From the NCBI GenBank assembly GCA_036320915.1, contig JAXBDG010000001.1, forward strand, positions 3,060,001 through 3,124,000: a DNA stretch of 64,000 nucleotides. Direction: 5' to 3'. The notes below the pieces were generated by a model. The model did not search any database, was not told the DNA's origin, and was given only the letters and a program-made list of their open reading frames with translations. This DNA comes from Linnemannia elongata (taxonomy: Eukaryota > Mortierellomycota > Mortierellomycetes > Mortierellales > Mortierellaceae). Positions 13,224 through 25,619 of the stretch are shown here, one piece after another. The stretch's first letter is position 1, and the number at the start of each line of letters is the position of its first letter. The translations under genes and the position numbers were made by a program.

Positions 13224-13824
13224 TTCTCATCCAAGTTCATCTTCACCTCAACAACCAAGAAGACGAGAAACGAATGAAGCAAACTTATGAAAGTGTACTG
13301 GGAGTTTGAGAGGAAAGTTTAAAGTGTGAACAAAGTAACGAAAAACGGTTGAATGACAGACTGTAGAGACAAGCAGTAAGTAGACATGAAGAGTGAATCA
13401 CGGTTTACTCGCTGTGAGCAACCGGTTCAAGACTGACTCCCTGTCTGTCCCTTACACTGGCCCGTTCTCTTTCCAATTGAATGGGTAAGTATCGTGCAAC
13501 GATTGAAAACAGTATTATGTGCAGGTGTGAGAGTATTTGTGAGTAAAAGTAGACAAGGGCGTGATCAAGAGGCTGAGGATTCGAGAAGGACGGAAGAGGA
13601 GGAGGAGGAGGAGGAGGAGGAGGAAGAGAAAGAGGAAGAGGAGGGAGGACACGCGGACGAGGCCAGCCAGCAGGACAAATGTAATAGGGAGAAGGAGGAT
13701 TGGACAGGGAAGGAAAAAAAAAAAAAAGAGGTGCGGGTAAAGAGCAAAGAGGGGGTGAAAAGGAAAGAAAAAGAAAAAGTATAAAAAAAAGGGAAGAGAA
13801 AAGACCACGACAATGAGGAGAGAC

Positions 13825-13863
<39 letters not shown>

Positions 13864-14267
13864 CGATGGGAAGTGAAAGGGAAAGGGAAAGGGAAAAGGG
13901 ACGAGGGAAGAGGGAAGGGAGTAAAGGGCAAAAGGCTACAATGGTATACACCCAAAGAAGAGGCGAGACAGACAGGTAGCAATAGGGATGGGATGGACAA
14001 CAAGTGACACTTAGGTGAATCCTTTCCTTCTCCCCTTTTGCTATATCTTTCCTTTTCTCTGGGGGACAGCAGCAACATGAGGAGAACAGACCCTTCCCCA
14101 TCATTATCGCTTGTACATGGTCTGTACTCTGCACAGTTCATGAATATCAAGACCATTTCCATCTTGCTCAAAAACCTCCTTGTTTTCGCTGTCCTGTCCT
14201 GGCTAGGCCTTCCTCGTCCGTTCATGTCTTTGTTATTCACCTTGACTCTGACCCTTTTTTTTGTTTC

Positions 14268-14309
<42 letters not shown>

Positions 14310-15107
14310 CTACGCCGTCACTTACTCAATGACTAAATGTGTCTGGATGAATGGATGGTGTCCCCCCCTATCAGTTGCAACCCTTGTTTCCTTCTTCTCA
14401 CCTTTCCTCTACCTACCCCACTTCACTCTAGTCTCGCTTGCTGTCCGTGTTCTCTTTCTTTTCTTTCTTACTTTTCATTCTCTTGGTTCCTCCCTCCCTC
14501 CCCCTTTTTACCCCTTTTCTCTCCATCGCTTTTTTTTGTCTTTACTTTCATCTTTGTTATTTTCTAATGGCCGCATTCAAATGACAACAATAAATACAAA
14601 AACAAAAACAGGACCAAGAGAACGAATCAGGGTCGTTGGGCAGTTGACCAACCGTGTCCTCAAACACAGCGTGCAGTCAGTCTTTGGTCAATTGCGCCTT
14701 CTTGCCTCTTGCCTTTGTCCTCCATGTCGGAACTACCATGTGCACCGGCCTGTTCCCTCGAAAAAGAAAAAAAAAAAAAAAAAAAAAAAAAAAGAGATTG
14801 GAAAAGCAAGGGCATCGGGCCAGGGGAAAGAGAAACCCACTTTGACCGACCAAAATGGAAGCGAGGGATTGCTTGTCTCGCCACCAACTCTGTCTCTTTT
14901 TCTCTCTGACATGCGTTCCTTGATTGATGCCTCCTTCCCCCCTCACAACACATACCCACTTTCGCACCATACACATATGCTTTTCACACTTTCTCTTTCT
15001 TTGACTTCCCTTTGATATTGCCTCGTGTTGATTAAAGGTATTGCTGTGTTGAATCGTGTTGTCCCATCTCCAGAAAATGGACAAACGTCAACGAACTCAA
15101 AATAATA
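13224..15107. other. Intergenic: purine-rich leader of the kinase gene and 3' region of the next gene
   Basis: No gene is supported. 13580-13980 is strongly purine-rich on the plus strand (GAG triplets near 13595-13640, a GA dinucleotide array at about 13827-13859, GGGAAA repeats near 13872-13900). That is a CT-rich upstream block for the minus-strand kinase, whose missing first exon may lie here. A37 (14271-14307) and a second long A run near 14770-14793 follow. Open reading stretches cross these repeats and look like artefacts. Confidence 0.5.
13827..13859. repeat. (GA)n microsatellite
   Basis: An almost perfect run of GA dinucleotides upstream of the minus-strand kinase gene, embedded in a larger purine-rich block. 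Confidence 0.85.
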
Positions 15108-15444
15108 TCACAAAAAAGACCAAGAACAATTGCTCAGCAACGACTTACTCTGGTAGTAGACATCCTCTCCTCCCCCTCTACCTTCTCCACCACCACCCCT
15201 TCTCCCTTCTCTTGTTCCTCCTCCTCCTCCCGTATCGACCCCTGAGGCCACACTTGTCGTCTCAACCGCAAAGTCATGGGCTGACAAACTCTTTGGCCGT
15301 TTACTGCGTGGAGTCACAGTCAAGGCAGGCGCGGCCGGCAGATAATACTGGGACGCGGGTCGGTGACTGAACCCAATCTCACTTGTCAACGCTGGAATGC
15401 CACTACCGCTTGTCGCGGTACTGTACTGGTGAAAAGTATGTTGC

Positions 15445-15475
<31 letters not shown>

Positions 15476-16346
15476 CATGGTATTGTTGTTGTTGCTCCCG
15501 TTGTTGTTCATACTGCTGCAGCTGGTCATGTTGGTTCTGCTGCGGTTGGGTTTGGCGAGGGAGCTGGAAGGTGTACTGAGAGGGAGCAAAGGTCACAGAG
15601 TCGCCCTGAACATTCTCTTGGCTGAAGGTATAAGTGGAATGGTGGTCATATGCGTTTATGGTCTGACTGGGTTGAGGAGCTTGCTGTTCAAAAGCGTTGA
15701 CGTGGAAGGCTGGTGGGGAACGAGGTGAAGAGGCAAAGGTGCTTGAACCGTATGCGGGTGCTGTCATGAGGGATGAGGGTGAGAGAGGAATGAAATCGGT
15801 TGTTGGAGGAATCTTGCACGATGGGGAAGGTTTTTGCCTTGAGGGCTGTGCGGTGGTTGAGAAGGGCAGGGTGGAGGGAAGGAAGACAGGGTCCAGGTCC
15901 ATTTGATACTCGGATTGCGGCCGACTATAGCTGTGAGTGTGGCGGTGGTTCCTTTGGTGGTGATGCTTTTCGCGGTGGTGTTGCTGAGGCTGGAGCTGGC
16001 TGTGTCGTCGGTGGAGTGAGGATTGCGAGGAAGAGTGTGAGTGGGAATGGTGGTGGTGGTGATGATGATGGTTATGGTTGTTGTGGTCTGGTTCCTGGAA
16101 AAGGCTTGGAGGCAATTGATATGGATGAGATTGAGTGTGGAAGGGCGCTGCGGGGGGTGTCTTTGGGGCGAGATAGGAGGACTTTCGTCTGGAGGTGGAG
16201 GAGGAAGAGGATGTCTCTGGGGCCGAGGTAGACGCCTTGGTTGTGAAAGATGTTGCTGTGGACAACGACGGAGCTGTGCCAGTGAAGGGTTGATGCTGAG
16301 AATGATGTGTATTATGGTGAGAGTGGTGGTGTTGTTCGTAGTCCAT
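15108..16346 (-). CDS. His/Gln-rich low-complexity protein, unknown function
   Basis: One open frame of 412 residues starts at ATG 16346-16344 (MDYEQHHHSHHNTHHSQHQ). It has poly-His (about residues 90-100), His/Ser/Arg-rich stretches, a Ser/Thr/Pro-rich middle, poly-Gln near residues 295-315 and a short basic patch TPRSKRPKSLSAHDF. No catalytic domain is recognised. The composition resembles disordered parts of fungal transcription or chromatin regulators, but that is only an impression. A good donor (GTAAGT on the minus strand at 15148-15143) lies just before the stop, after the residues EDVYYQ, so the printed last ~15 residues may be intronic and the true C-terminus may be in a further exon not found. 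The upstream block 16380-16800 is CT-rich on the gene strand. Confidence 0.6.
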
Positions 16347-17470
16347 ATTGTAGTGCTGTGCCCTGTTGCGTTAAGCTTTTTTTGTTGGAGTCCAAAAAGA
16401 GAGGAAGGAGAATGAGGAAGAAGTAGAAGGAGTAGAGGAAGAGGAGAGAAGAAAAAGGTGATGAGGATGGAGGGATGGTTCAGTTGGACATGGTATATAT
16501 GGGTCGGGTAATGAAGTGAGGGAAGAATGGAGGGAATGGAGGGAAAACGGGAGGAAGGGAACTTTTTTTGTATTGTTGTTTGACGGTGGTGCGGGTATGA
16601 AAACAAAGATATGAACGGGAAATATAAAAAAAAAAAAAAATGGCGGGAACTGGCAAAAAGAAGGAAACGGGGTGGAAGGGGAGAGGGAGAGAGAGAGGGG
16701 AAGGGCGAGGAGTTCGGTAGAAGGGAAGGGAAGGGGGGAGAGGAGGGAAGGAGGAAAAGGAAGAGAGAGTGACTGAGAAGAAAGAAAGAAAGAGAAGGCG
16801 AAGAGGAGACGTTATTCCGATCGCACACTCTCTTTTCCATCTCTTTCTTTCTCTTGCTCTTCTCGACCCCATTCGTATGTGTATGAGTTTACGAATTTAA
16901 AGATAGCTCAATGGTCGGTCCGTCGGTCAATCAGTCGGTACTTGCCCATGTGTTGGGTCCATGGGCGTATCGGATGAATGAAAGACACATACACACGCAT
17001 TAATGATATCGTGTAGTAGACTGAGAGCATGGCATGTCAATCGAAGACAAAACAACACATGAGCATCTCTGCATCTCACTCCCTCCCGCTGGGCTGCTCA
17101 AAAAAAAAAAAAAAAGTTAATTTGGCAACATTTTGTATTCGTGACTGTCTTCAAAAACCACTTTTGTTGCTTATTACCTTCATACTGCTGTGGTCCTGAC
17201 TGTTCCGGACCTTCTCACACACCACCATTCGACCCCATCTCTCTCTCACTCTCTCATTCTCAACACACATTTACTTTCTAACTTTTCATTACTTCTCTCT
17301 TCCCTTCCCCTCACCCTGCCCTGCTTGATATCATAGCAGCAACAGCGCTACACACATTATTAGCTATTTAAGCAATCACTTACTTTCTCCTTCTTTCCTC
17401 CTCTCTTCCTCTCTCTCCCTCTTTCTCTCTCTCTCTCTCTTCCTCACACTAGCAAAAACAACAATAAACT
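16347..17470. promoter_or_regulatory. Divergent promoter region
   Basis: This region separates a minus-strand gene (start 16346) from a plus-strand gene (start 17471). Its two ends mirror each other: 16380-16800 is purine-rich on the plus strand and 17220-17450 is pyrimidine-rich. Each is therefore CT-rich on the strand of its own gene. An A15 run lies at about 17101-17115. No coding signal is seen. Confidence 0.5.
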
Positions 17471-19126
17471 ATGCCTCTCCCCACCATGTTCAAGCGCGCC
17501 CCTAGTCCTCCTATCGTCAAGATCCCCGGCCACTTTGGAGACATCATGGCCAAAAGGCAAGCTATCCTCCTGCTCACTCTGCCTCTACCCCTCCTTCTCA
17601 CATGCGGCCTATCCGTTTATGATCTGCTCCATGCTTCCTTATCCCTATCGGATCCCTTTCCCTCTTCCTCCTCTGTATTATACCCCACGGTTCATCCATA
17701 ATCCATGTGAGCTCTCACTTTTTCTGTTTCTCTCTCCCAAACTCCCACACTCCCACGCTCTGACACCCTCCACACTTCCTCCGGAAAGATCGGCTCTTCT
17801 GCCTCCTCCTCCTCTCTTCCCCAACCCATCGGCATTGTGTAGTAATTGAACGGGCAAGGGTCAGTTGTACAACAACAGTAGCAATAGCAACAACAACTGC
17901 AACAATGATGGTTTTATTTCCTAACCCAAAAATACCAACTTTTCCACGATGCCGTCATTTCTATTTTTTCACAGGAACACATCCCTCAGTCTTCCCGACG
18001 GATTCACCGGCTTTGAGCGCATCCTCCTCACCGCAAACGGAAACCTGCAGAGACTCATCAGGTAACGAAAAGTGAACTCAATTGACCATGGATGAAAGGG
18101 ATGAGTATTATGTGAAGGGAGGCGCTTTTGGTCTTGAAAAGGCGTGAATAAAAAGGCGAAGAAATGGGCTGAGGGGAGGATATTGCTTGACAATAGTACC
18201 TCTGTTTGTACACGTCGGAGAAGGGAGAAGAACATGCGTACCATCCGGGAGATAAGTGTACAAGAGGACGGAGATACTGTCTTCAAAATTGAAGTGCACA
18301 GAGCAAAAAGTTTGTACACACAATATCCGTCTTTGTACACGTTCTCCCATTGGAACGCGCCTCCCCCTTGTCTCCTCATTATCCTGTACGCTCTTTCTTT
18401 TCCTCGCTCCCCTGTTCTGCGACACGCACGTTCGCCTTTTATGCGCGTCAGAAATACCTAATTATGTTCCATGGCACCTTTTTATGCTTTGCCCCATATG
18501 TCTTTTTACTGGACTTGCATGTTTTCCCTTGACGCCCCTTCCGTTCTTTCATAAGGAAGTCAGCATATAGAAACACGCGATTACAGTTATTAAGAATGAC
18601 TATTTGGACATGAACTAATCAATTGCACGAGGCGTTTTTATTCCTTCCCTTATACAACTTCCTTAGCGCATACTTCAACGAGGTGGTAACGGTGACAATT
18701 GTTGAGAACAAAGAAGTTCCCCTCCTCCCCAACGAAGACCCCGCCGTCATAGCTCGGTTCCAGCGCGAAGTCAACCTCCTCTGCAACAACAAGATCTTTT
18801 GCAACGCCAAATCCCAAGTCCTCATCAAGGACCAAAAAGTCTACGATCTCGTTGTCAAGGACGGTGTCGGCATCGGGCAGATTTTCCGGTACTTGGACAA
18901 GCTGCCGTCGTTTGATTTACATGGGTTGGGGAGAACGGAGAGGACGTTCTGGAGAGAGTATTCGTTAAGAATTCCCGGGGTTGATTGTAGGTTGTTGGAG
19001 GTTTTCCCGTCGACGCTGTCTGAGGAAGGATGGTTGAGTGCGCCTAATGAGGACGTTTGTTGGGATGTCGAGATGGAGCAGGATGATAACATTGCCTGGG
19101 TAAATCCTGACCTTGAAGTCAAGTAG
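17471..19126 (+). CDS. Chorismate-lyase-fold (DUF98/Rv2949c-like) protein
   Basis: Exons 17471-17556, 17975-18061 and 18667-19126 join in phase to 210 residues. The pattern GFTGFERILLTANGNLQRLI then SAYFNEVVTVTI, then REVNLLCNNKIFCNAKSQVLI, then KDGVGIGQIFRYL and a closing LLEVFP matches the order of conserved blocks in the UTRA/chorismate pyruvate-lyase-like fold (DUF98 group). Bacterial members such as Rv2949c make 4-hydroxybenzoate from chorismate. Whether this fungal protein has that activity is unknown. Exon 1 appears to end AAAAG followed by GCAAGC, that is, a GC-AG intron; no GT donor nearby keeps the frame as well. The gene converges with the metallo-beta-lactamase gene, with 270 nt between stops. 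Confidence 0.65.
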
Positions 19127-19396
19127 ACTTTGTTCTGTTGCTTTGTTTAGAGATCGCGATCGGGGCAGGAAGTCCTATCTATCGTTCTTTTTTTCGTATA
19201 TGTCACTGTTTCATTCTTTGTTCCTTTCTGATATCTTTTGTTCGTCTCTTCTTTTGTTTTTGTCGCCCTTATTTTCTTTTTCATCTTGAAGATCGAGTCT
19301 GACAATGTACCATACCAACTCTAAAGAAAATATGAACATTTAATTATGATCCTTCGCACGCTTTTTTGGTTGTTTTTTTTGCAAGTCGTACATTTC

Positions 19397-20670
19397 TCAA
19401 AGGTTGGCCTGATTCTGAGGAACAAGCTCCCAGAAAACATCCTCAAGATCCTCTACAACCTCACTTCCACCTCCTCGCTTGACCTTCCCATCTTCCTCCA
19501 ATTTCTTCAAATGCAACAAAATTTGGTGCTGAGCCGGCAAGTGCAAACTGACCGGGTACGCCTGATAAATCACCTTCACAATCTCCATCGCCGTCTTTCC
19601 TGTAGTCGCCTTTGCCGATCCCGCATCCTCATCACTACTACTGCTCGTGCTGTTGGGTGTCGAGGGAGAAGAAATGACGGCAAGGACTTGTCGCTCCCGA
19701 TCAAACCGGTGCTTGATATACTCTCGGATCTTGGCGGGTCCGTCCAAAATAATCGGTCCATGACCTGGATAGATCTTATAACTCGGCGACGAACCTGCAG
19801 AGGCAACCTCAGAGAGGCTCAGCTGCTTCTCGAGCGATCGGATGTAGGAACCCAAATCCTCAAAAACAGCAGTCCCTTGACCCAGGACACAATCCGCTGT
19901 AAACAGCGTATTCTCCTCCTTCAAAAAGAAACTGCAATGGTCCGACGTATGACCAGGGGTATGGATGGTCAACAGGGTAGTCTGGTCATCGACTTGGATA
20001 ATATCTCGGTCTTGAATGGTTTGGAACCGTGTCTCTGGGTCATCGCGGTCTGGGCATGGATACTTGAACACTCCTGTGGGGGCCGACGAGATCGAGGTAT
20101 CAACATCAACCAAGCCCTTGCTATTAGGAGCGGCGGTAGAGGCAGCATCGGCAGCGGTGGCGGGTGGGTTATGGAGCTGGATATTACGTGCGGCAAGGAA
20201 GGAGAGGACATCATGGATCCCGCCGACGTGGTCATGGTGCCAGTGTGAACAGATGACCTTGGAGATGGTGGCGCGTTCCCCATCTGGGCCTTGTTGCTCC
20301 TTGTCTAGGGCTTCTTGGAGGAGGGGGATGTACTCGGGGATCCCCTCACCCGTATCGAGAAGGACCTTCTTGGGTCCCTTTCCGATTAAGTACGTGTTCG
20401 TACCTGTTTGTTTTTAGGGATCGCATGAGGAAAGGGGCTAATTAGCTTATATCTCCGTATGTCCGTTCGGACAGTTGTTTGTTTCTTCGGTTGTGCCGAA
20501 TAAATAACACTCCGCAGACACAAGACCCTCTCATTCACTTTCTTCCCGATGAGTATGCTGTAATCGCAAAGGTTACCTTGGAGAGTGAACTTGTTTGGGT
20601 TGAGACCGAGGACACGGATAACTCGCTCCGAGAGGCGGATGATGTTGGGCAGCCTTTCAAGTGTCTCCAT
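19397..20670 (-). CDS. LACTB2-like metallo-beta-lactamase-fold hydrolase
   Basis: Two exons, 20670-20577 and 20403-19397, give 366 residues. The short first exon (METLERLPNIIRLSERVIRV...) joins GTNTYLIGKGPKKVLLDTGEG. The zinc motif is SHWHHDHVGG, followed by the third-site His in TPGHTSDH, the bridging Asp in TADCVLG and the last His in YPGHGP, so all metal ligands expected of the family are present. The C-terminal part (IVKVIYQAYP...LLHLKKLEEDGKV) resembles the winged-helix-like tail of LACTB2. Human LACTB2 is a mitochondrial endoribonuclease of ~288 residues. This copy is longer because of a Ser/Thr-rich insert coded at ~19625-19680 and an Ala/Pro-rich insert at ~20105-20170. No clear targeting peptide is seen. 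RNase activity is family inference. Confidence 0.85.
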
Positions 20671-21093
20671 TGCGCCAATGAATGAATGCGTGAGTTGAAA
20701 AGGGAGTGGGGATGAAAAAGGAGAAATGAGACAGGGGCAGAGGAGTAACAAATTGAAGGTGGGAGAAGAGCAGAAAGGTAAGGGCGCGACAAGCGATCAA
20801 ATGCTCACCATTTCCGGCCAGGTTTTTATCCTTTCGCCCACGCTTCGGCTCCCACGGCCTTGCTAGCTTTTCACCCGTGAAAATAGATCGGTCATGACGC
20901 TTGCATGATACAAGAGGACCTTGCACTGTTCACTTCCTCACTACCTTCCTCGCATGAAGTAATCATCGCGAAACAAACAATGTGTAACTGAAAATGCAAT
21001 GTGTATTTGAAAATGAATAATAAAATAGTTCATGTGTGTGTGTGTGTGTGTGTGTGTTTCTAATGCTAGGGTGAAAGGAAGATACAAGAGACT
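20671..21093. other. Intergenic with (TG)n microsatellite
   Basis: This is the promoter of the minus-strand LACTB2-like gene plus the 3' region of UTP21. A TG dinucleotide run lies at about 21033-21057, shortly beyond the UTP21 stop. No gene is seen. Confidence 0.6.
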
Positions 21094-24000
21094 TTATGCC
21101 TTGGTTCTCATAAACTCGATCAAGCAGAGAGTGCTCTGGAACAGTTCCTCAAGCCTCTTCCACTCACGCTGATGCTCGCCCACCAGCCGCCTCAACCGCA
21201 TGCTGACGCTCAAAGGACCTGCCTTGACAGCATTAACCTTGACCTTCAACAGCTTCTTGCTAGCCTTTCTCTGTTTCCTCTCCTCCTCCTCGTCACTATC
21301 AGCGTCACTCTCCATCTCACTATCCTCGTCCTCACTCTCACTCTCCTCTTCATCATCAAGTCCAGCCTCGGGGTTGGCAACCAACACATCTCCGTGGATC
21401 TTCAAGAACAAGTTCAGGTATGCCTCTGCCAACTCGAAATCCCGCTTCTGCTGCAACAGACACTCGATCGCCTCCAAAAAGTACCGAGGCTCAGCCAAGT
21501 CGTTATCGAGGGACATCGATCTCAACTCAAAGTCGACTGCCGAGGGGTTCAGGGTCTTCAAGTGATCAAAAAAGTCCGAGTAGTCCTTCTCGCTGCTGCT
21601 TCCTGAAGAGGTATGGCCGCGCTTCAAGAGCGTCATGAACACCGTCTCGGGCTGCAACATGCTCATGCGGATCATCTTCGAGTCCTCCATCGACCGCTCC
21701 TCGTCCTTCTTGGTGGCCACAAACTTGGGCTCAACACCAGGCAATGTGCTGAGGAAGAAGGGGGCCTTCTCTGGAGCCTTGGGAGCCTCCTTTGGCTTGT
21801 TCCTGGACTTGATCACATCCAGGTTCAGCAATGTCTGCCACTTGGACTTTGGAAGTAGCGAAAGCGTAATCATCTGCTCGGTCAACTGCTCAGGTGTCTC
21901 AATTGTAGGCTCCAAAGCCAAAACCTCCTCGTTCGTCGTGAACATGTTGTCCGCTATTGTACGTATTAATATGCCGATTGAACGTGTTAGACGTCTGCAA
22001 AATATGATCGTTCAATATTGTAGCTACAAAAAATAAAAAAGTGTATCCATATGTACCTTCAGTCTCATCCTCCAAGGTAGATGATGTAGGCAGAGCAACT
22101 CTGATCACATCGTCCTCAGTGATACTCCTCAGCGATACGGTGGTGAACTGCATGCGGTTGGCCCACAAAAAGATGCCGACATTATCGACGTGGGCTGTGG
22201 CCAAGTAGTCTCCAGTGGGCGAGAAGGACAGAGAGGTGGCAATGCTTTCGCATCTAAAAATATCCACCATATGGCCGGTAGGAAGATCCCATGTGCGGAT
22301 AGTAGCATCAAGAGATGCCGACACGAGCCAGTGACCATCGGGGCTGAAAGTCTAGTACCATGACATTGTCCAAAACAAAGCGTCAGCATCAGCAGAACGC
22401 CGCCATAAATGCGCCATAAACACCATTACCACTTAAATTGCGCACAAGCTTTTGCTTACCATGTCAGTGATACGGTTTGAGTGACCCCAGAACTCACGGA
22501 CAACACGTCTATTCTCAACATCGACAATGCGGATGCACAAGTCATCGCAAATGACGGCGAGGTGGTTGTTCTCGGTAAAGAGTAGCAAGTGAGTGATGGG
22601 CGAGGGCATCTCCATGGTATGTTCGCACTTTCCAGTCTTGATATCCCACAGCTTGAGCAGTCCATCCAAGGATCCAGAGATCAATGTCCTGTTCAAGCGA
22701 TCCGACTGAAGTCCCGTCACTGACTTCTTGTGACCATCTTCCTCATACGAACGACGGAAAAGTCCCGACTGCATGTTGAACATGTCGATTCCGCCCGAAG
22801 CCGATCCGACAAAGCCAAAGTTGCCGCACGAGCTGACAGCAACCGTCTTGGTGGTCGACCCATCCTTGGGGGTCATGATGTGGGCACCCAGCGCCTTGCG
22901 CTGATAGTTCCATGACCGCACGCCAGGTTCGTTCCAATGCGCTGTCAAAATGTTGTCCCATTCCTTCTCCTTCGCAGGCGATGCGGCCAAAGTCGTGACC
23001 AGGGGCAACTTGAGCTCATCGATCTTCAAGTTCAACAGCTTGGACTTTTTGCTGAGGGATCCCTGAGACAACTCGGTCGACTGAGAATCACGAACAGTCG
23101 AAAAGGCCCTGACGGAACGATCGCGACCAGCCGAGAGAATGAAGTGTCCGTCCTCGCCATAGTATTTGATATGTGTTGGGGGTTGATGATGACCGCTCCT
23201 GGACTTCAAAAGACGGGGGAGACCATCCAGACTGTCAAAAATCCATTGCTTGACGGCGTTGTCGGCTCCCGAACTCATCAAAATAGGCTGTCCGTTCAAG
23301 AACTGGATCGAGGGAATAGAACCATCGTGTGCTCCCTTCATGACATGGAGAATCTTTTGGCGGTTCAGATCCCAAAGAGCAATATCACCGTACATGTTGG
23401 CGGAGGCCATAACGTGCTGGTCATCTATCAAATGACAATAATTGACCCTGCAAATATTAGAACTCACTCTTCATGAGGAACACGTAAATCACAAATTGCC
23501 TCACTTGCGCTGACAAAATGATGGGTCCCGTACCTGTGCGGAAGGTGACGGCAGTCACTTTGCCTTCCTGTCTCAAGGTCATAATAGTTGCGTCTGTCCT
23601 GATGTTGTGAAGCACAATCGAGCCATCCAAGAGACCAACAGCAATGACATCGACGACGGGAGTCTGTGTGAAGCAAGTGATGGGCGAGTTGAAGCTCTTG
23701 AAGGCGTAGACCATGGTGCTAGTGCGAATGTTCCAAATCTGCATCGTTCCTTGGTTGCTTCCAATGAGAATCTTGTTCAAGTATGTGCTGGGGTGGATGA
23801 GTGTCGTAACGGTGAAAGAAGAGTCAAAGTCAATGGTAGTGTAAAGCTCTAAAAATGTTCAAAAAACAATATCGGTTGTATTAGGTACACCTTTCCAAAA
23901 AGTTCAATGTCTTGACATTCTGTTCTTTCGACCCCGGATCCGAAAGCTGTGTGTTTACCTCCAGTGGTATGATCGTTCAACTTAACGCTGTTGTCGCTGC

Positions 24001-24491
24001 AGATCGAGATGATGTGTTGGCCAAAGATCTCGAGAGATGCTATTGAGAGTCTTTCGTCTTCGCCACATGTGAATCGACTGACTTCCTTTGCACGCCTGTA
24101 CGAAACGACATCTGGTCCGCATGCGACAAAAGTGAGATCGCCCAGAGCTGCCAATGCTGTGATAGGTTGCGACGTGTGTGCTCCTATTCATACGTAACAA
24201 CAAGTCAATCGTTAATAGCAATCCTTGAGTTTTCTGTAGTAAGTGTAGTCTTCAACAAACAAAACAGTGGCAAGGTGGTCTCTTACCAACAAACTGGAGG
24301 TTCATTTTGGCGACATCGTAGATGTGAAAGGTAGTGCCAACACAGGTGGTCAGGAAGTATGCTTGACCTCGGGCCTGGATGTTGAAGGGGACCTCGTTGG
24401 TAACATAACCGATGGCTCGGAAAGGGACAAAGATGCGAGGTGCAGCAGCCTTGGGTGCCTGTGTACGGGCCTTCTTTGAGACGCCGAACAT
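21094..24491 (-). CDS. UTP21: U3 snoRNA-associated protein 21 (WDR36/Utp21)
   Basis: Six minus-strand exons, 24491-24287, 24183-23959, 23848-23534, 23424-22460, 22351-22057 and 21953-21094, join in phase to 954 residues. The N-terminal two thirds is a double WD-repeat propeller region with WD-type repeat ends such as MQIWNI, DIALWDL, LLKLWDI and TIRTWDL. The C-terminal ~280 residues carry the Utp21-specific domain (LSLLPKSKWQTLLNLDVIKSRNKPKEAP) and an acidic stretch EEESESEDEDSEMESDADSD. Utp21 belongs to the UTP-B subcomplex of the SSU processome in the nucleolus, needed for 18S rRNA maturation. Length agrees with yeast and human proteins (~940-950). BCD1, another snoRNP factor, lies 15 kb to the right; this is probably coincidence. 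Confidence 0.95.
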
Positions 24492-25619
24492 TAGTAGGAA
24501 AGTCGAAGGGAGAAGAGGGTTGAGTTAAGGGAGGGAAGGAGTCGAGGGTTGTTTGAGCTTGTTTTGAGTAAAGGGAGTGTGTTTTCGACGTCTCTTAGTC
24601 AAGGAGTTTTGATATCGAGAGGCAAGCGAGAGAAGAGGAGATGTCGGTCTTTTAGGAGGATGGACAAAGAAAACACGAATGGAATACCATTGACCATTCC
24701 TTCCTTGACCTCAACCTTGTTCAAGGCGTATATATTTTTTTTCTTTTTTTTTTGTTTATTACACAAGCCACACGCTATGGACTGCTTTTTTTTTTTTTTT
24801 TTTTGACCCCCTGGTTGGTGGCAACAGAACTGTGCTTCACAACTAACCCTCCTTCTATTCGTGTGGCAAGAGAATAGGGCGTGGGTAAGCATTGCCACCA
24901 CAGTACATCGTATCGTGTGATGATCGCTACCACGGGAAGAATCTGTTCTTTGTTAAGAAAACACAATGCAACTGACAGAAAGGAGTGGGAGCCTCGTCGC
25001 ACGTGAGCACCGCCCATCATGGGCTGTGTTTTCACTAAAGGCGGTATTGAAGGGCCTAGCGGCAGCGGGAGTGAATCTTCAATGTTTTTAGTCCGCTACA
25101 TACCGTACGCGGATGATGAAAGGGTGAACACAAAAGTACAGCCAAGCAAAAAAAACAAAGGGCGCAGTTTGTCTGAGTAGCATCTGCAGTGCGGCGGGCT
25201 GTTCGCTCTTGCTTTCTTTGTGGCATGATAAGACAAGTCAGGAGTCCTTTATTCTTTGGTCGTATTTTACAATAGTTTGGCAGGGTTAAATGTGTATGTA
25301 CAAGTTGGTGCCAGGGATTGAGAATAATGGGTATGTGCAGAATGGTTGGAATGAGAGATTAAGTGATGGCGGTGTGTTTACAAGGAGAATAGGTCTAGGA
25401 GAGAATAAGGGGACAACGAACAAAGTAAAAAAAAAAAAAAAAGGAAGGGGAGCAAACAAGGAGTATCCATAATGGCGATGATGACGAGGATTGGGCGGGT
25501 TAGCACCACCGACGCGATCGGTCCCTTGTATTTCATGGGGAGCAAGGCGAAAGACAGCGACAGGTACATGAACTTCCAGCACCATGCGGGTAGCCTGAAT
25601 GTATTCCTGTGTCTGTGGT
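24492..25619. other. Intergenic: UTP21 promoter and 3' region of the next gene
   Basis: No coding signal is supported. T-rich runs occur at ~24737-24752 and ~24787-24804, and an A run near 25427-25442. There is no TATA-like element in a convincing place. Confidence 0.45.

Noticed and set aside
13515..14240. 241-codon minus-strand frame rich in SLSLSL
   Set aside because: Translation of GA/CT microsatellites upstream of the kinase gene; no domain.
14038..15015. 325-codon plus-strand frame
   Set aside because: It crosses two long A runs (poly-Lys) and CT-rich DNA; low complexity throughout.
15764..16840. 358-codon minus-strand frame overlapping the His/Gln-rich gene in another frame
   Set aside because: The frame starting MDYEQHHH has a better start and the CT-rich leader lies outside it; this one translates the leader.
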